The notes under the pieces were generated by a model. That model was not told where the DNA came from, ran no database searches, and was given only the letters and a program-made list of their open reading frames with translations. The translations under genes were made by a program, and so were the position numbers. 64,000 nt of DNA from Dipteris shenzhenensis (Eukaryota > Polypodiophyta > Polypodiopsida > Gleicheniales). Shown here piece by piece: positions 1 through 11,099 of this stretch; position 1 is the stretch's first letter; each line of letters starts with the position of its first letter. The DNA is taken from assembly GCA_047967505.1 (NCBI GenBank), contig CM106538.1. The stretch is one strand, 5' to 3'.

Positions 1-923
1 CTCCATGAGTCATGACTTAATGTTTTGAGGAAACTAGTCCTCCAATTCCATCTCCTTGGGTCAATAGCCGTTACGCAGTTGCAAAGGATCCAATCTCCTC
101 TATGGTTGTTACTATGAGGTTGACGATGTACTACACCCACTGATGCTGATGCACACATCTCCTTTAGGATGATCAGTTGATCTACCAATTGAACTAGAAA
201 GGGTGATGGCTTCAAGGGCTTCAACTGTATATACCTAGGAACATTCCCAAACTCATCCTCTAAAAACACAACATAGTGTAGTTTCAATCTCACGAGAGTC
301 ACTCATAAGATTGAGAACCATAAACTCCATCATGCATAGCAAGGACTAGCTACTATGACATCCCCACTGACGTCATCAGCGCCCAACACTGGGTGTAGAC
401 AGTGGCTTCAACTGTAGTTGATGGCCAGCTCTTTTGAGATTATATCAACTCGGACGATTACTCCCTTAATAGTGGTATATTTTACTTTGACCAAGTATCA
501 TGTATAACATCATATACCAAAGGTGTCTCGATGACTGGTATAGTGCCCAAGCTATTGACAATCTATGTTCCTTCTTGGAATCGTTCTTTGAAAAACTCTC
601 TGCAATATGTATCCTATGCTCAACAAAACCTTGAGTTCCTTGAATTGTTCCCATGCATATGGGCAAAAGCATCCTATTCATTCCCTTCTTAGTCGCCCGT
701 AATAAGCATTCTTATCCTATTTGCAAGGTCCTTTTGCGTTTCAGTGCTTCCTTTGCCATTGGAACTTTGATACTCACACGGAATTTCCTTCTGCAAGCTC
801 TTCTTGCTACCCCTTCTGTGTTCATGTACATGTCAGTGCAATTCTTCTTACCTAATCCTGAGAAAGGTGAGTTACCCAACAATCGGTATTTGAGGTTAAA
901 GTAGTAAACACCAAGCACAAAGG
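1..923. other. unassigned repeat-rich DNA
   Basis: No convincing gene is seen. Short open frames on both strands show no recognised motif. Apart from the direct repeat at 229-388, nothing here can be assigned. Its position next to a Ty3/gypsy integrase relic makes decayed retroelement sequence the likely content; that is inference. Confidence 0.4.
229..388. repeat. direct repeat, copy 1 (about 160 bp)
   Basis: This stretch is nearly identical to 1775-1945, starting at 'atacctag' and ending at 'gcgcccaaca', with a few substitutions and a roughly 10 bp insertion near the start of the second copy. The two copies flank the gypsy integrase relic at 924-1785. They could be remnants of short terminal repeats or a segmental duplication. 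No TG...CA ends or target-site duplication were identified. Confidence 0.8.
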
Positions 924-1785
924 TTGACGCAATATTTGCCACTGGCTATGTTTCACAGGCGATTGGTCTTCGAGGCAACACACCAAGGTGAAACAAGAGA
1001 AGGAGAACGTTCTAGAGCCAATCTAACAGTCAAGAAAGCTTGCTTATGGTGGGCCAACTTATTCCACGATTCTGCCAAGTACGACCAGCAATGTGGTGTG
1101 CGCAACAACGAATGGATCAGCCCGTACCACAAGATCGTATGCCCTTCAACCGAGTCCGTCATTGGAAGAAGTTCAAACCAAATGGGCCAATGTGAAAGCA
1201 CTCCTAGACAACTCTGCACAGAGCACCATCAAATTTATTTTCTTCAATAGTCAAATCAAATTTAAGAGATGAAGGAATTCATTTCATGAGTAATGTTTTT
1301 ATATTGATGATCATCCACAAAACACCTACTACATATTATGCCCACTGCAATTGGTAAGCAGGTTGATGAACAAAACATTGAAGGCAATACTAACCAAGAT
1401 GGTAAACAATAGTCGTACACATTGGAATCACAAAGTGAATGCAAAATTGTGGGCTAGTATGGTACACCTCGAATTCGTGGTGCCAAGTTTAAGGGTAGCA
1501 ACCAAGCATGACCTCAGTGAGACCAAAAGGAATACACCAACATCCAACTCAATGGAGTACGTGACCAAGCTGCTTGGTCACACATGTAATACAGAGATTC
1601 TAAAACAAGGAAAGCATGGCATGACCAACAAATCTTACAGAAACATCTGGAAAAGTGTTCTCAACAAGACCCCAAGAAGCCCAACCTTGAGTTTCGTTGG
1701 AGCTATCCCTTCTGAGTTACTAAGGACATACAAAGGGCACAATGTAACTCCAAGACTGTGGGCTTACAATCTTGCATATACCTAG
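924..1785 (+). pseudogene. Ty3/gypsy integrase relic
   Basis: This is a broken integrase of a Ty3/gypsy retrotransposon. Around 1039-1110 the frame reads LWWANLFHDSAKYDQQC, resembling the end of the integrase zinc-binding domain. After a frame change it reads QPVPQDRMPFNRVR (about 1115-1160), the linker that normally follows the CxxC. From about 1365, NKTLKAILTKMVNNSRTHW and then LEFVVPSLRVATKH match the end of the catalytic core and the C-terminal region. The DDE residues in between are not recognisable and several frames are needed, so it is non-functional. No RT or RNase H was found just upstream. Naming rests on motif recall. Confidence 0.7.
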
Positions 1786-1945
1786 ATGAATCCAGGAACA
1801 TTCCCAAACTCATCCTCTAAAAACACAACATAGTGCAGTTTCAATCTCACGAGAGTCACTCATAAGATTGAAAACCATAAACTCCATCACGCATAGCACG
1901 GACTAGCTACTATGACATCCCCACTGACGTCATTAGCGCCCAACA
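1775..1945. repeat. direct repeat, copy 2
   Basis: Second copy of the repeat at 229-388, about 1.55 kb away in the same orientation. It ends at 'gcgcccaaca' and passes directly into the copia RT fragment, so the repeat edge coincides with an element junction. Confidence 0.8.
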
Positions 1946-2217
1946 ATCTTGCATGTTGAATCTATCCAAGAGCTTTTGCACATACTTGGATTGAGACATA
2001 ACGATGCCACGCTTGTCTTGTATGAACTGGATCCCCAAATAGAAATTTAACATGCCCAAATCTGTCATGTCAAATTCAGCTTTCAATTCAGCCTTGAAAT
2101 CTGCAATTATTTCCTCATTTGACCCTGTGAGCAGCATGTCATCTACAAAAAGAATGATGACTAAAATATCCCCCCCATCCTTCTTGATGTAGAGGGTGCT
2201 CTCAGTTGGACTATTAT
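1945..2217 (-). pseudogene. Ty1/copia reverse transcriptase fragment
   Basis: Read on the minus strand from about 2217, the frame gives SPTESTLYIKKDGG, then LFVDDMLLTGS and DLGMLNFYLGIQ, ending in a segment like QSKYVQKLLDRF. This order matches the last third of a Ty1/copia RT. The FVDDM box carries the two catalytic aspartates (YVDDM in most copies). Only about 90 residues remain; the fingers/palm start and the RNase H are absent. It lies between a direct-repeat copy and a gypsy RT of opposite orientation, so it is an isolated scrap. Confidence 0.85.
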
Positions 2218-2470
2218 ACAGGGGAAATTTTATTCTTTGGCTCCGGGATACTCTTCCTCAACCATTGATTTCAGTAATACACATGTATCGAGAGATCCAC
2301 CAAGGTGGCTACATGTATGTGGTTACATCAACTCGACCGCATCCACTCCAATCACAATAGCCCACCCGGAAGCATTCTTACAGCAGCACATATTCCTCAT
2401 GTCGAGTCTCCCTCGATCCTTACCACCAGTTCAATCGAAGGATCATTAGATTGAGCTCATGGCTCATCAA
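2218..2470. other. unassigned spacer between retroelement fragments
   Basis: About 250 bp between the copia RT scrap and the gypsy RT. The short plus-strand open frame here shows no recognisable domain. Confidence 0.4.
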
Positions 2471-2885
2471 CCCCGAGCAAGCATCCTTACCGTCTCAGCA
2501 AGAAGATGGAGGAGGATCTTGAAAAATAGTTGGAGGATTGTGGAGTAGTTTAATTAGACCTAGTAATACTCTATATGCAACCCTGATCCTCTTTGTTAAG
2601 AAGAAGGATAGCACTGCCAGGATGTGTGTGGATTACAGTGCACTCAAGAAACTAACAATGAAGAGCCGATCTCCCATGCTGCGGATTGATTACATTTTGG
2701 AGCCCCTGAATGGGACCAAGATGTTCTCCAAAATTGATTTGAAAAGTGGATACCATCAAATCAAGAATCATGAGCTGGATATTCCAAGGTCAGCCTTTCG
2801 CACGGAGAAGGCACACAAGGAGTTCATTGTTATGCCCTTTGCTTTTAGGAGGATGCTAGCAACCTTCAATCGCATATGTTGCCGC
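2470..2885 (+). pseudogene. Ty3/gypsy reverse transcriptase (N-terminal half), interrupted
   Basis: The frame starts with HPYRLSKKMEEDLEK. After stops and a frame change near 2540 it continues with RPSNTLYATLILFVKKKD, RMCVDYSALKKLT, KIDLKSGYHQI and SAFRTEKAHKEFIVMPFAF, ending at LATFNRIC. These are the fingers and first palm blocks of a Ty3/gypsy RT, including the KIDL block with the first catalytic Asp. The YxDD block that should follow is missing: the similarity stops at about 2880, exactly where minus-strand LINE sequence begins. The matching integrase resumes at about 4310 on the same strand, so the element was probably split by that insertion, with loss of RNase H. Confidence 0.85.
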
Positions 2886-4300
2886 CTCCATGAGTCCTGC
2901 TGGGCCAGTACTGTCTAGCTGGAAAAGCTCGGTGATCATGCTCTGTGTGGAGTCTAGCTGTGTGTCATGATCTCCCCTACGTGCCCTAAGCAGCCGCACC
3001 CTATGTCACACGGATCATGGGAATGATTCATGCCAAGCATCTCCAATCTGGATACATGAAGCTAGGTAGGGACCCAAAGCTATCTCTGAAAAGGCTTGGG
3101 TATCGACCTCTGATCTCGTAGTATACCGGGCATCTAAAAGCGAAATGCCCCTCTGAATCGATCTCCTAGGAATCGCACAAGGTGCAAATGCGACCCTCCC
3201 TAGGTATGCCCTCTGCTCGGCCACTCTCTATACGGAGACGGTGTGATGAGATCCGAAACTGCCCGATTGCAATCCTCATGGAATGGGGGAGGTGGATATG
3301 TGTGTATCCTAGTGGGTCGATGAAGCCCTCTGAAATCCATAGGCAGTGGTCTCTATAGAAGCTAAGCTTCACAGGGAGCTCACGAGGTGCCAACCAAGCC
3401 CTGAATGTGTGTAGCTATAGGAGATCATCTTGGATGACCTGGTTAACCTCGTGATATGTGAGCAGGATAGAGGGGACCTCAACACTATACTGGAAGGGAG
3501 GTAACCTATCTATGTGGAACCCATGACTCTCAAAACTATCTGCAAGTATGTGCATACCAACACTTCTGGTAACCCTCTGCTGCCGGTTCCATGGAGGAGG
3601 ACAACCAAGAAAGTTTGTGTCGCCTTGTGGAGCAAGACCCATACTAAGTGCGGAAGAGATATGTGGTGACCTAGAATGTTGCGTCAAGCTGTAGTGGGGA
3701 TGCCCCGAACTCTGCAAGAACTATCTAATGTGGTACAGGAGGCTTACTGCAGATCATCCATGAAACCATGAGAGCCTCAAGCCTCTCAACTCGAGCCCAT
3801 TCTGTCTCTGATAGGTCAAGTCCCCTGCAAGGGCTGCCATACATATCTGTTGGTCGAACCAAGGAGTCGAAGAGAAGAGTCTTTGTCTAAGGGTTTTCGA
3901 AGTGACAATGAAACCATTGTCACTCAAGTCTGGCCAACGTGGCGTACCCCCTGCTTAGTTGAGCCTGTAGTGCTAGTCGCATCGTGAAAACCGGGCCGTA
4001 GAACAGGACCCCCAAGTATGTGAAGATGCAACTAGCTCCACTTGCAATCCATCCAAGGTAAACTGCTCTCTGTGCATGGCTGCCCCGGATGTGTTGATGA
4101 TCATGACCTTGGTTTTACCAAGGTTGACCTCAAGTCATGTGTCTCACATAAGGCCTGCAGTGCATCTAGGTGTCGCTGGAGTCCCTCTGCAAAGGAAGAT
4201 AGTAGGACCACATCATCTGTGTATAGGAGCATCTGAAGCAAGGATCCAGCTAGAGAGTAACCAATCCCTCCCAAGGTCCCAATAAAGGTCTCAAGCTCAT
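2886..4300 (-). mobile_element. 5'-truncated LINE (non-LTR retrotransposon), decayed
   Basis: On the minus strand about 4226-4195 reads YTDDVVLLSS, the non-LTR RT active-site box (usually YADD/FADD), followed by a stretch like LQRHLDALQALCETHDL. Further downstream at about 3205-3128 lies EGRICTLCDS, a stop, then EGHFAFRCPVYYEIR. This is the C-x2-C...H...C cluster found at the C-terminus of plant LINE ORF2 proteins. The start of RT and the endonuclease are missing, typical of 5' truncation. Stops and frame changes occur throughout. It sits between the RT and integrase of a plus-strand gypsy element, so it inserted later. No poly(A) tail or target-site duplication was identified. Confidence 0.75.
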
Positions 4301-4309
4301 CTTTGTAAA

Positions 4310-5180
4310 GTTATAATTTTGGGTGATCATTAATCAACTCACCAAATTGTCATCGTTAATTCATACAAGAGAGAACATTTCAGCTACGAAGCTTGCCCAC
4401 CTGTTTGTGGAAAAGTTGTATAGTCTATATGGCTTATCGGCTGAAATAGTTAGTGACAAAGATGCTAAGTTTAGTGAGCATTTTTGGAGAGTTATGTTCA
4501 CCGTAATTGAACACTCAGCTTGGCATAAGTTTGGCTGATCATCTTGAAGCAAATGGACAAACTGAGAGGATGAATTAGACTCTAGAAGATATGTTGAGAG
4601 ATTATGTCTCCCAAAAGGCAATCTGTTTGGGAAGAGTGTCTTCCTTTACTGGAGTTTGCTTACAATAGTACTAAGCATTCAGCCACCCAAATCAGTGCGT
4701 TTATGTTGATGTATGCTGCACTTTGCAAGGGAAAGCTTAAGAATTGATCAAAATAAAGTGCAGTTTTATGCACCACGAGTTCTCTCAAAGGGCCATTGGG
4801 TTTACTTGAAAATCCCTATAGATTCCAGAGTAATGCATACTGGTCACTCCATAAAATATATTCATGTTTTGGTGGTCCTTTCTTGATTCTTAAAAAGATC
4901 AATGAATTGTCTTACAAATTGCATTTATGTGGTGGTGTTCGAGGAGACCAACCTTTCATGTCAGCAGAATGAATAGAAGTTGGGTGCTGAAGATAAGTCT
5001 CTGAGGAAGAATTTGTACAACTCGAGGTCTAACCACTTATGTGTCCCATGAACAGGAATGCCCTTTCGATTATAGGGACCAACAACTATCTCAAAGTTAT
5101 GTGGAAAGATCGCTCAAAAGAGGATAGTACTTGGGAAACTGTTGATCCTCTTTGGTGCTAATTTCCAAAGTTTATGTCTC
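4310..5180 (+). pseudogene. Ty3/gypsy integrase core and chromodomain-like end
   Basis: From 4323 the frame reads IINQLTKLSSLIHTRE, then LYSLYGLSAEIVSDKDAKF, the catalytic-core block containing the second integrase Asp (VSDKD). After frame changes ANGQTER appears at about 4550, the block just before the catalytic Glu region, then a stretch like YNSTKHSATQ. Near 5100-5160 a frame gives KEDSTWETVDPLW, resembling the core of the chromodomain carried by plant chromoviruses. Stops and shifts make it non-functional. It pairs with the RT at 2470-2885 as one element split by the LINE. The following 500 bp look like its LTR. Confidence 0.8.
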
Positions 5181-5186
5181 ACAGAG

Positions 5187-5700
5187 AATGTTAGTCCATG
5201 TCTGGACATAACATGGCTAGTATTATGGAGGTCGCCAACCTAGGGTCGTGTCACCTAACATTGCAGCAATTAGGACGTGACCGAACAGTTAGGGTGGCCT
5301 TAGAATCGAGACACCTAGGACACCCTATGCCTATATAAGTGTGAACCTCAGCTCATTTTAGACATTCTTGGGAGTGGGCAGCCTCCTGAGAATACCCAGC
5401 TAGGATGGAGCCAGTCCAAGCCAATGATCCTTATCAACATCTGTGCGCAAATGGGGCTGCATGGTATGGGCGTGTAGTCTTACCTGGAAGATCACTGGTC
5501 TAGGGTTGCCTCACCCCTAGCTCGGGGGTGATCCTTGCGAGGATCTATGGTTGGGTGGTGACACGCTAATCTACACCAAGTGTGTCCTTGTGTTTCTGTT
5601 CTAACTCCTGTTGGGTTTGCAGATAGCTTTTGGATAGAGGATTATTTTGAACCTGTAGGTTAGCTTTGGCTAACCTGTAAGGGGTGCTTCAGCTTAGCAT
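5187..5700 (+). repeat. probable 3' LTR of the split gypsy element
   Basis: This non-coding stretch directly follows the chromodomain remnant. It begins near TGTTAGTCC and carries a TATA motif (ctatataag, 5331-5339) where a promoter would lie in an LTR. A matching 5' LTR was not found in the window and the CA end is uncertain, so the limits are approximate. Confidence 0.4.
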
Positions 5701-6888
5701 CCAATCCGACCTCTTCTACTTGTACTACCTAAGAAACCTTCCCTTGAAAAACTCTTTTGATCCATCATTGCATTTGTCAGCACCCTTCACCAATTCTCAT
5801 TCCATTGCTCTTCTTGCATAAGGAGATCAACCAACATATAAGGAGATTGTAAGCTCACACAGAAGCAAGATCTTCCAAAGAGGAGACCTCTCTCTCCCCC
5901 CCCAAAATCCAAATGCAAATTTAGTTGGACAGGAAGCCGCACCCAACGAGCTTTGCAAGGCTGTAAAATCTGTGTGAGCGACTGAACTCTGATACCATGT
6001 TAAACTCAGTGAAGGTGTAACACACACACCTAGCATTCTATATACATGTACACAACCCATGAGCAATGTAGTTCTAGCAACACCATACGAGCTGGTCATG
6101 AACCAGAGCAGATCCTGTTGCACATTTTCAGAAGGGTCTATGGCAACCAACAAAGATTGTACTCAAGGAAGTTCAAGCATCGTGGCACCTATGAAGCGCA
6201 GCACGTTGGATGAGGATTTCTTGACTGGTTATCTAAATCACCTTCAAGATTATAAAGAGGCCTTCAACTTTGGTAGCATTTCAGCTTCAGCAAAAGGAGA
6301 TGTCACACGCATTCGTAGCTGTGAGCATCTGATGATCGGCCATTGACCAGGGCAGCAAAGCAGGGGCAGCCCAACGCTGCCAAAACGGGTAAAAGCAGCA
6401 ATCCCAGAAATGCCACGTAAGGGGGCTCGAAAGAGCCTAACAGGTTGGGCATTACAGCAGCCATTTGGCTGACTAGCACAGGGCAATTAGAAGCAGCAGA
6501 GACCGGGCATGAGCTCACATAAGACTTTACTCTTTACAGAAAGGATGAAGGTGAGTGGGCAGTTGCATTCAGTGCTTGTAAATTCCAAGCATTCCCTTTC
6601 AACTAAGCATTGTTAAAGTTTGAAGTATAGTGGAGCTTTGGAAGTCAGGAAAAAGTGAGCCAGAACGGCTGCTTTATAAGTTGAGAAGAGGGCACCCTAG
6701 GAAGGTGAATCCTTATCAGCCACCTGTAAGTTACAAAAATTCTTAAGTCACAGTCAGCCCAAAAACCATGCAGTTTATTCATCCATTTCCTCGAATTGAG
6801 TTAGACTGTTTTAGCCCAATATCAATCTAAACCACATTCAAAAATCAACATGAAGGTCTCACTTGAACTATCCTGGCTGTCAAAACCG
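5701..6888. other. unassigned, non-coding as far as seen
   Basis: Open frames at 6059-6346 (plus) and 6250-6518 (minus) lack recognisable motifs. Near 5992-6000 the plus strand reads ctctgataccatgtta. Its reverse complement resembles the tRNA-iMet primer-binding site used by copia elements (see 22419-22432), so an eroded copia LTR edge may lie here; no second LTR was identified. Confidence 0.35.
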
Positions 6889-7281
6889 TTGCCCACTTTG
6901 TGATGGCCTAAACTAAGCTAGGCCATTAACTCGTGGACTTATATTTTGCCTCGTCTTTCCATATTTCTTCTTGTATCTGGCTCACCCCCAAGACATAGCT
7001 ATGCATCCTTAGGCCACCCCCAAGACACACACATGCATCCTTAAGCCAATTAGCCACGACGATTTCAAGTTGGTACATACTTAGCAATATACAACAAGTA
7101 GCCGGCTATTGCCCACTTTGTGATGCCCTAAAGTGAGCCAGGCCATTAACTTGCGGCCTTTTATATTGCCTTGTCTTTCCATTATGTTTTCATGTATCTG
7201 GCTCACCCCCAAGACACACAGACGCATCCTTAAGCCAATTAGCCACGATGTTCCAAGTAGTTAGCAATATGCAACAAGTGA
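6889..7281. repeat. tandem duplication, period about 220 bp
   Basis: Two adjacent copies start at 'ttgcccactttgtgatg' (6889 and 7109) and end near 'agcaatat(a/g)caacaagt'. They share the block 'ctggctcacccccaagacac'. The second copy is shorter, lacking one of two internal 'cacccccaagacac' blocks found in the first. Confidence 0.8.
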
Positions 7282-7937
7282 GGAATGGTTCCCTTAAGCC
7301 TTCTTTACTTACAAGATGGCCCCTTGAGATATATCACAAAAGGCAAATCAATTTGGTGAAAATCCGGTTTTAAAATTTTGCTAGAACCTTTTTAGAAATG
7401 ATTCATAACCAACAATTGGCCCATATGAAATTATATTGCATCGGTTAGTTCATAGTTATTGTTGAAAATCAAACTAGTCGGTATACGAGGCTGTGCCCGT
7501 AATTTTGTCAGACGCGTAGAGGCAGTAAATGGAATGACGAATTTACAGCTCGCTTCTCAAGCTTCATAACCTTGGTTCTATTGTTGCAAAGGTTGAATGC
7601 TCGAGGATGAAATCGAATTCACTGGTTGGATGTCTGAACGAAGGTGAGTTCGGAACCTTAAAGAAGAGATCCGTTGTAAGAACTTCTCCATTCGTAATCG
7701 AGCCCTCTCAGTTTCCTTATGCATATTCCGCTCGCAAATTATTTCAAAGGTATGAAACATGTCGTGCAACTTCTAAATGCACCTGGAAAGTGCTAGTTGC
7801 CCTCTCAATGAAAGATGAAGAGCTGAACTTTGTTGCCAAATAAAACACCCATGTTGTATCATTTTTCACTTGGACATAACGACTCTCTTCAATCATACTG
7901 AAGAGTGTCCTTATAGGGGAGGTTAGAGATGCTTCAC
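7282..7937. other. unassigned; may be intron of the minus-strand exon at 7938-8156
   Basis: Short open frames on both strands around 7578-7843 have no recognised domain. If the exon at 7938-8156 belongs to a live gene, this stretch would be its next intron. No second catalytic exon could be found by eye. Confidence 0.3.
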
Positions 7938-8156
7938 CATTTTCAGTTCTTCACCATTTGCTGGCGCCAAGTCAGCTCTCGACTGTCCAGCTCGTCGTTT
8001 TTTGGAGGTATTATGAATGCTGAGGTTGGGGTTAGCAGTCCTACCGCTACGTTTTGGCAACTCTAAGAGGAGACCAAGGAGGAAACCGACGATGAAACCT
8101 GGAAGGAAATTCTCTGGACGGAGACCAGAAGCCGACCAGTTGGACAGAGCTTTACC
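7938..8156 (-). CDS. candidate internal exon of a PTH2-type peptidyl-tRNA hydrolase
   Basis: PTH2 enzymes release peptides from stalled peptidyl-tRNA; organellar forms carry an N-terminal membrane anchor. This minus-strand exon encodes 73 residues. It opens GKALSNWSASGLRPENFLPG, continues with a hydrophobic segment (FIVGFLLGLLLEL), then a basic linker, and ends ANGEELKM, where the family's VLVVRxDLKM block would begin. It is bounded by a good acceptor (tttctttgcag before 8156) and a GTGAAG donor after 7938, and is phase 0 at both ends. The catalytic domain was not found in the window, so this could be a gene with distant exons or an orphan or captured exon. The match is from memory of the family layout. 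Confidence 0.4.
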
Positions 8157-8401
8157 CTGCAAAGAAAACCGGTTATGAGAACAAGCAAAGAAGTGTGGGG
8201 GAAGATGAAGAAAGTGAGAAGGGAGCTTATGGTGACCTTGGATGGTGCTGCAAAGCTCGCCATTACATGACACCTCTTCCTCTTGTCTATGTTCAAATGT
8301 TTTGTTTTGAGAGCCTGCTTTTTCTAGTTCAAGCAAGCAAGGCAATCATTGGATGTGTGATGAAGGCAATCGGATGCCTGACGGATGCAAACGGTCTACT
8401 C

Positions 8402-8486
8402 TGGTGTACATACACCAATGTAATTACACCGGTGTGCGTAGCGCCGCTGTACACCCGTGTATTTACACCGGTGTGCGTAGCGCCGC
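8402..8486. repeat. two copies of a 24 bp palindrome-bearing repeat plus an inverted repeat
   Basis: ttacaccggtgtgcgtagcg followed by ccgc occurs at 8424-8447 and again identically at 8463-8486, 39 bp apart. Each copy contains the perfect palindrome acaccggtgt. Just upstream, 8402-8417 (tggtgtacatacacca) is a 7 bp inverted repeat with a 2 bp loop. Confidence 0.85.
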
Positions 8487-8520
8487 AGACAGAGCCTGCA
8501 ATGTGTCAAAGCTAACTCAG

Positions 8521-9649
8521 AATTAGTAATTCAAAGTGCCAGAGCTAATTCAATTTGCCCTGAATTAGTAATTGCGCTACATTAAGACTAATTCAATGTG
8601 ACCCTTGCGCACAGTTTCATCGACTGAGTTTTGATGATTTTCAAGCAATGTGTTGGGTTTTTTCCCGAAACGCTCTATGTCTAAGTAATGAAAATAGGGC
8701 CATACCCAAGGATGCCGAAATGATGGAGAAAGCATCGTAATGCATGTGATAACCTAGTGGGTAGGGTAGGGGAAACTGAGCGTCAGGGGGCAAGAGGGGT
8801 ACAATATGGTCTTTTGAATCATCTGGAATACAAGGGCATCAGCACAACTAGGGGTGAATCCGATGTGAAGCTAGAGGCGATCGAAATGTCTAAAAAAATA
8901 TCTCCCATATCGGTCGAGGCAAGGTACTCATCCTCCATATCATAGAAGAGATCATCATCAACCGCGGAAGAGATGTTGTGGACATGCTAGGTTAGGGGCA
9001 CCAGACGACATTTCTTGGCTACGCTTGCCGACATGCACCATCAGCCTTGATGGTGTCAGATCCATCCTCAAGGCAATGCTGGCATATCTCCGAGCATTCA
9101 TCACTCTCTCCGGCCTCAAATAGTAGGTCCTTTCACTTGGTTGCTTCATGCATGCACAAAACATTTCGGAATGTGCAGCAATGGGGGCATCTAACTAGTG
9201 GAGTCGCTCAATAAAGCATCCTTGATTTGCATACAAATATGCCTCTTTGTGTATACTACTCAAGTGCATGAGTGACGTTGTCTTGGAATTTATCCCAAAG
9301 TGCATCAAATTTGTGTATGTTGTTAAATTATGAAAGCGTATTGGATGTTGAAACAATGTAGGAAACATACCTCTATGTCCATTAGTTAGGCATAAAGTTG
9401 AAGGATGGTGGAGTTAAGCACATAGGGATGATATCTTTAACATAGGAGTAGTATCATAGGAGGGGCATCTTAACATTATGAGGGGCTTTTGTGTCGTCTT
9501 GTGGTGACTCACAGGTCGCGGGGATCTTGTAGGAACGCCGACTCCTCCAAGCTACTCTGGGTTGAGAGCAATGCATGCAAATGCCATCCACTAGTGTCAC
9601 TCTAGTGACTCCCAGCTTGTTGTGATTGTGAATCCATAAGAAGAAGAAG
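8521..9649. other. unassigned intergenic DNA
   Basis: 8521-8605 repeats short AT blocks (aattagtaatt, ctaattcaa). Short frames at 8757-8945 (plus) and 8958-9164 (minus) show no motif I know. The last part, approaching 9650, may belong to the outer portion of the LTR that follows. Confidence 0.35.
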
Positions 9650-9995
9650 AGGGAGAGGAGAGGGGAGTGGACAAGGGAGAGGGGGAGAAGAAGGGGAGAG
9701 GAGAAGAGAACATGGCATTCATGAAAGGCACTCTGAAGGAACAAGAGATAACTCTGTAGAGGAGAAAGAGAGCTTGTATTCCAATGTGTGCAGCCAACAA
9801 CTGAAGACCAAAGTCAACCATTTAGCCTTTTATACATGCCACCTTTTGAAGGGAGGGCCAATGCTATTATCTCTACCACTCTCTTTCCTCATTCTTTTAC
9901 AATCATCTTGGGCCCATCTACAGCTCTACGTACGTGCCACTATCCATTAAGTAACATTGCCAACCGGCGGTGGCTTATTGTTAACCTCGGTTAGC
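9650..9995 (-). repeat. LTR-like direct repeat, left copy (3' LTR in element orientation)
   Basis: This roughly 345 bp block matches 17150-17505 in the same orientation, sharing gaagaaggggagaggagaag and long runs after it. In the minus orientation it contains TATAAAAG (plus 9827-9834), as expected for an LTR promoter. The repeats flank a minus-strand gag-protease region, which supports their being LTRs, although TG/CA termini and a target-site duplication were not resolved. Confidence 0.65.
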
Positions 9996-11099
9996 AGCCC
10001 TCCTTCCTGTACTTGATCCAGTTCCATGGATCATGCAAGGGTCATGGTTGTTAGAGTATTGTCGGATGAAGATCATTCCTTTTGTATCCTTGTGGAACCT
10101 TCCTTGGTTGCATTGCTTCATAGGGCTTCAGTGGATCTTGTGGAATTATTGCTAGTAGGATGGATATTCGTATAGTGATGTTTTGGTTTGAGCACCAGAT
10201 TTTGATTGCAATGGCTAGACATTAGGTGGATGGGATTGAAGCTGAGTACTTGCAACCTTTCAAAGAAAAACGAAGAAAATGAAAATGAAAAAAAAAACCT
10301 AAGGTGTAAGTTAGTAGGAGGAAGGTGTTCATAGGGGTTGATGTAAGATCCTAGTGGTGTTAGTGTTAGAAAGTATAGTGTAATATCATGCTCCTCCTTA
10401 AGTCCCATATTTGCTTTGAGTGGGTCCTTTATGGGATCATCTTCATCAGACTATGTCTTTGATATGCCATATTTGGAGGTCTGGAGTTGTGCACGACATT
10501 TGCTCTTGCTTCTCTACAAAGAAGTTCTTTGAAATCCATTTTATGGATACATTTCCTTGAGCGCTTTGCTTGGAAGTTTTTTAAGCCTAAGAAGGTTGTG
10601 GTGCGGTTTGGAGCTTCACCTATCTGACTCATCAAATCTAGAGGAGTCTGATAATACACCATTCAAACTCCTAAAATGAGGACTATGGTTGAAGAAACTT
10701 ATAGCATCTTGGGTTCTATGAATCCTCTGAGTTAAATCTGATATTATAGTGGGAAGCTCAAATGGTTAAGTGGGTACTAGTATTATGCAGCAAAAAGAAA
10801 AAAGAAAAAGGTAAGACAAAAATAAAAGAGGCGAAAGATTTGGAGTTAGCTAATGAAGGGTTAGTAAATGAAAGTGACAAAAGCTTTGAGGATCACAAGA
10901 GACCCATCCATACCCATTTTGATGTCATCAAATTCACTCTTCAATCCAACTCATCCCTTGGAGTTGTTGGCATAGGACCAGTTGTTGTTTCGTATGTGGA
11001 GAAATGCCTTGGGGCACCGGGGGGTTGATATATCTTTACTAGCCCTAGACCTTGATGAAGTAATTAGGATTGGTGAGGAGTTTCTTTCTATGATAGCAA
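9996..11099. other. internal region of the LTR element, no recognised coding
   Basis: Between the left LTR and the TQEP-repeat relic. A minus-strand frame at 10429-10662 and a plus-strand frame at 10762-11028 are the longest; neither shows an RT, RNase H or integrase motif. Confidence 0.35.

Noticed and set aside
5985-6005. A second intact copia element starting at ctctgataccatgtta
   Set aside because: The PBS-like word is present but no LTR pair or gag/pol frame could be found around it.
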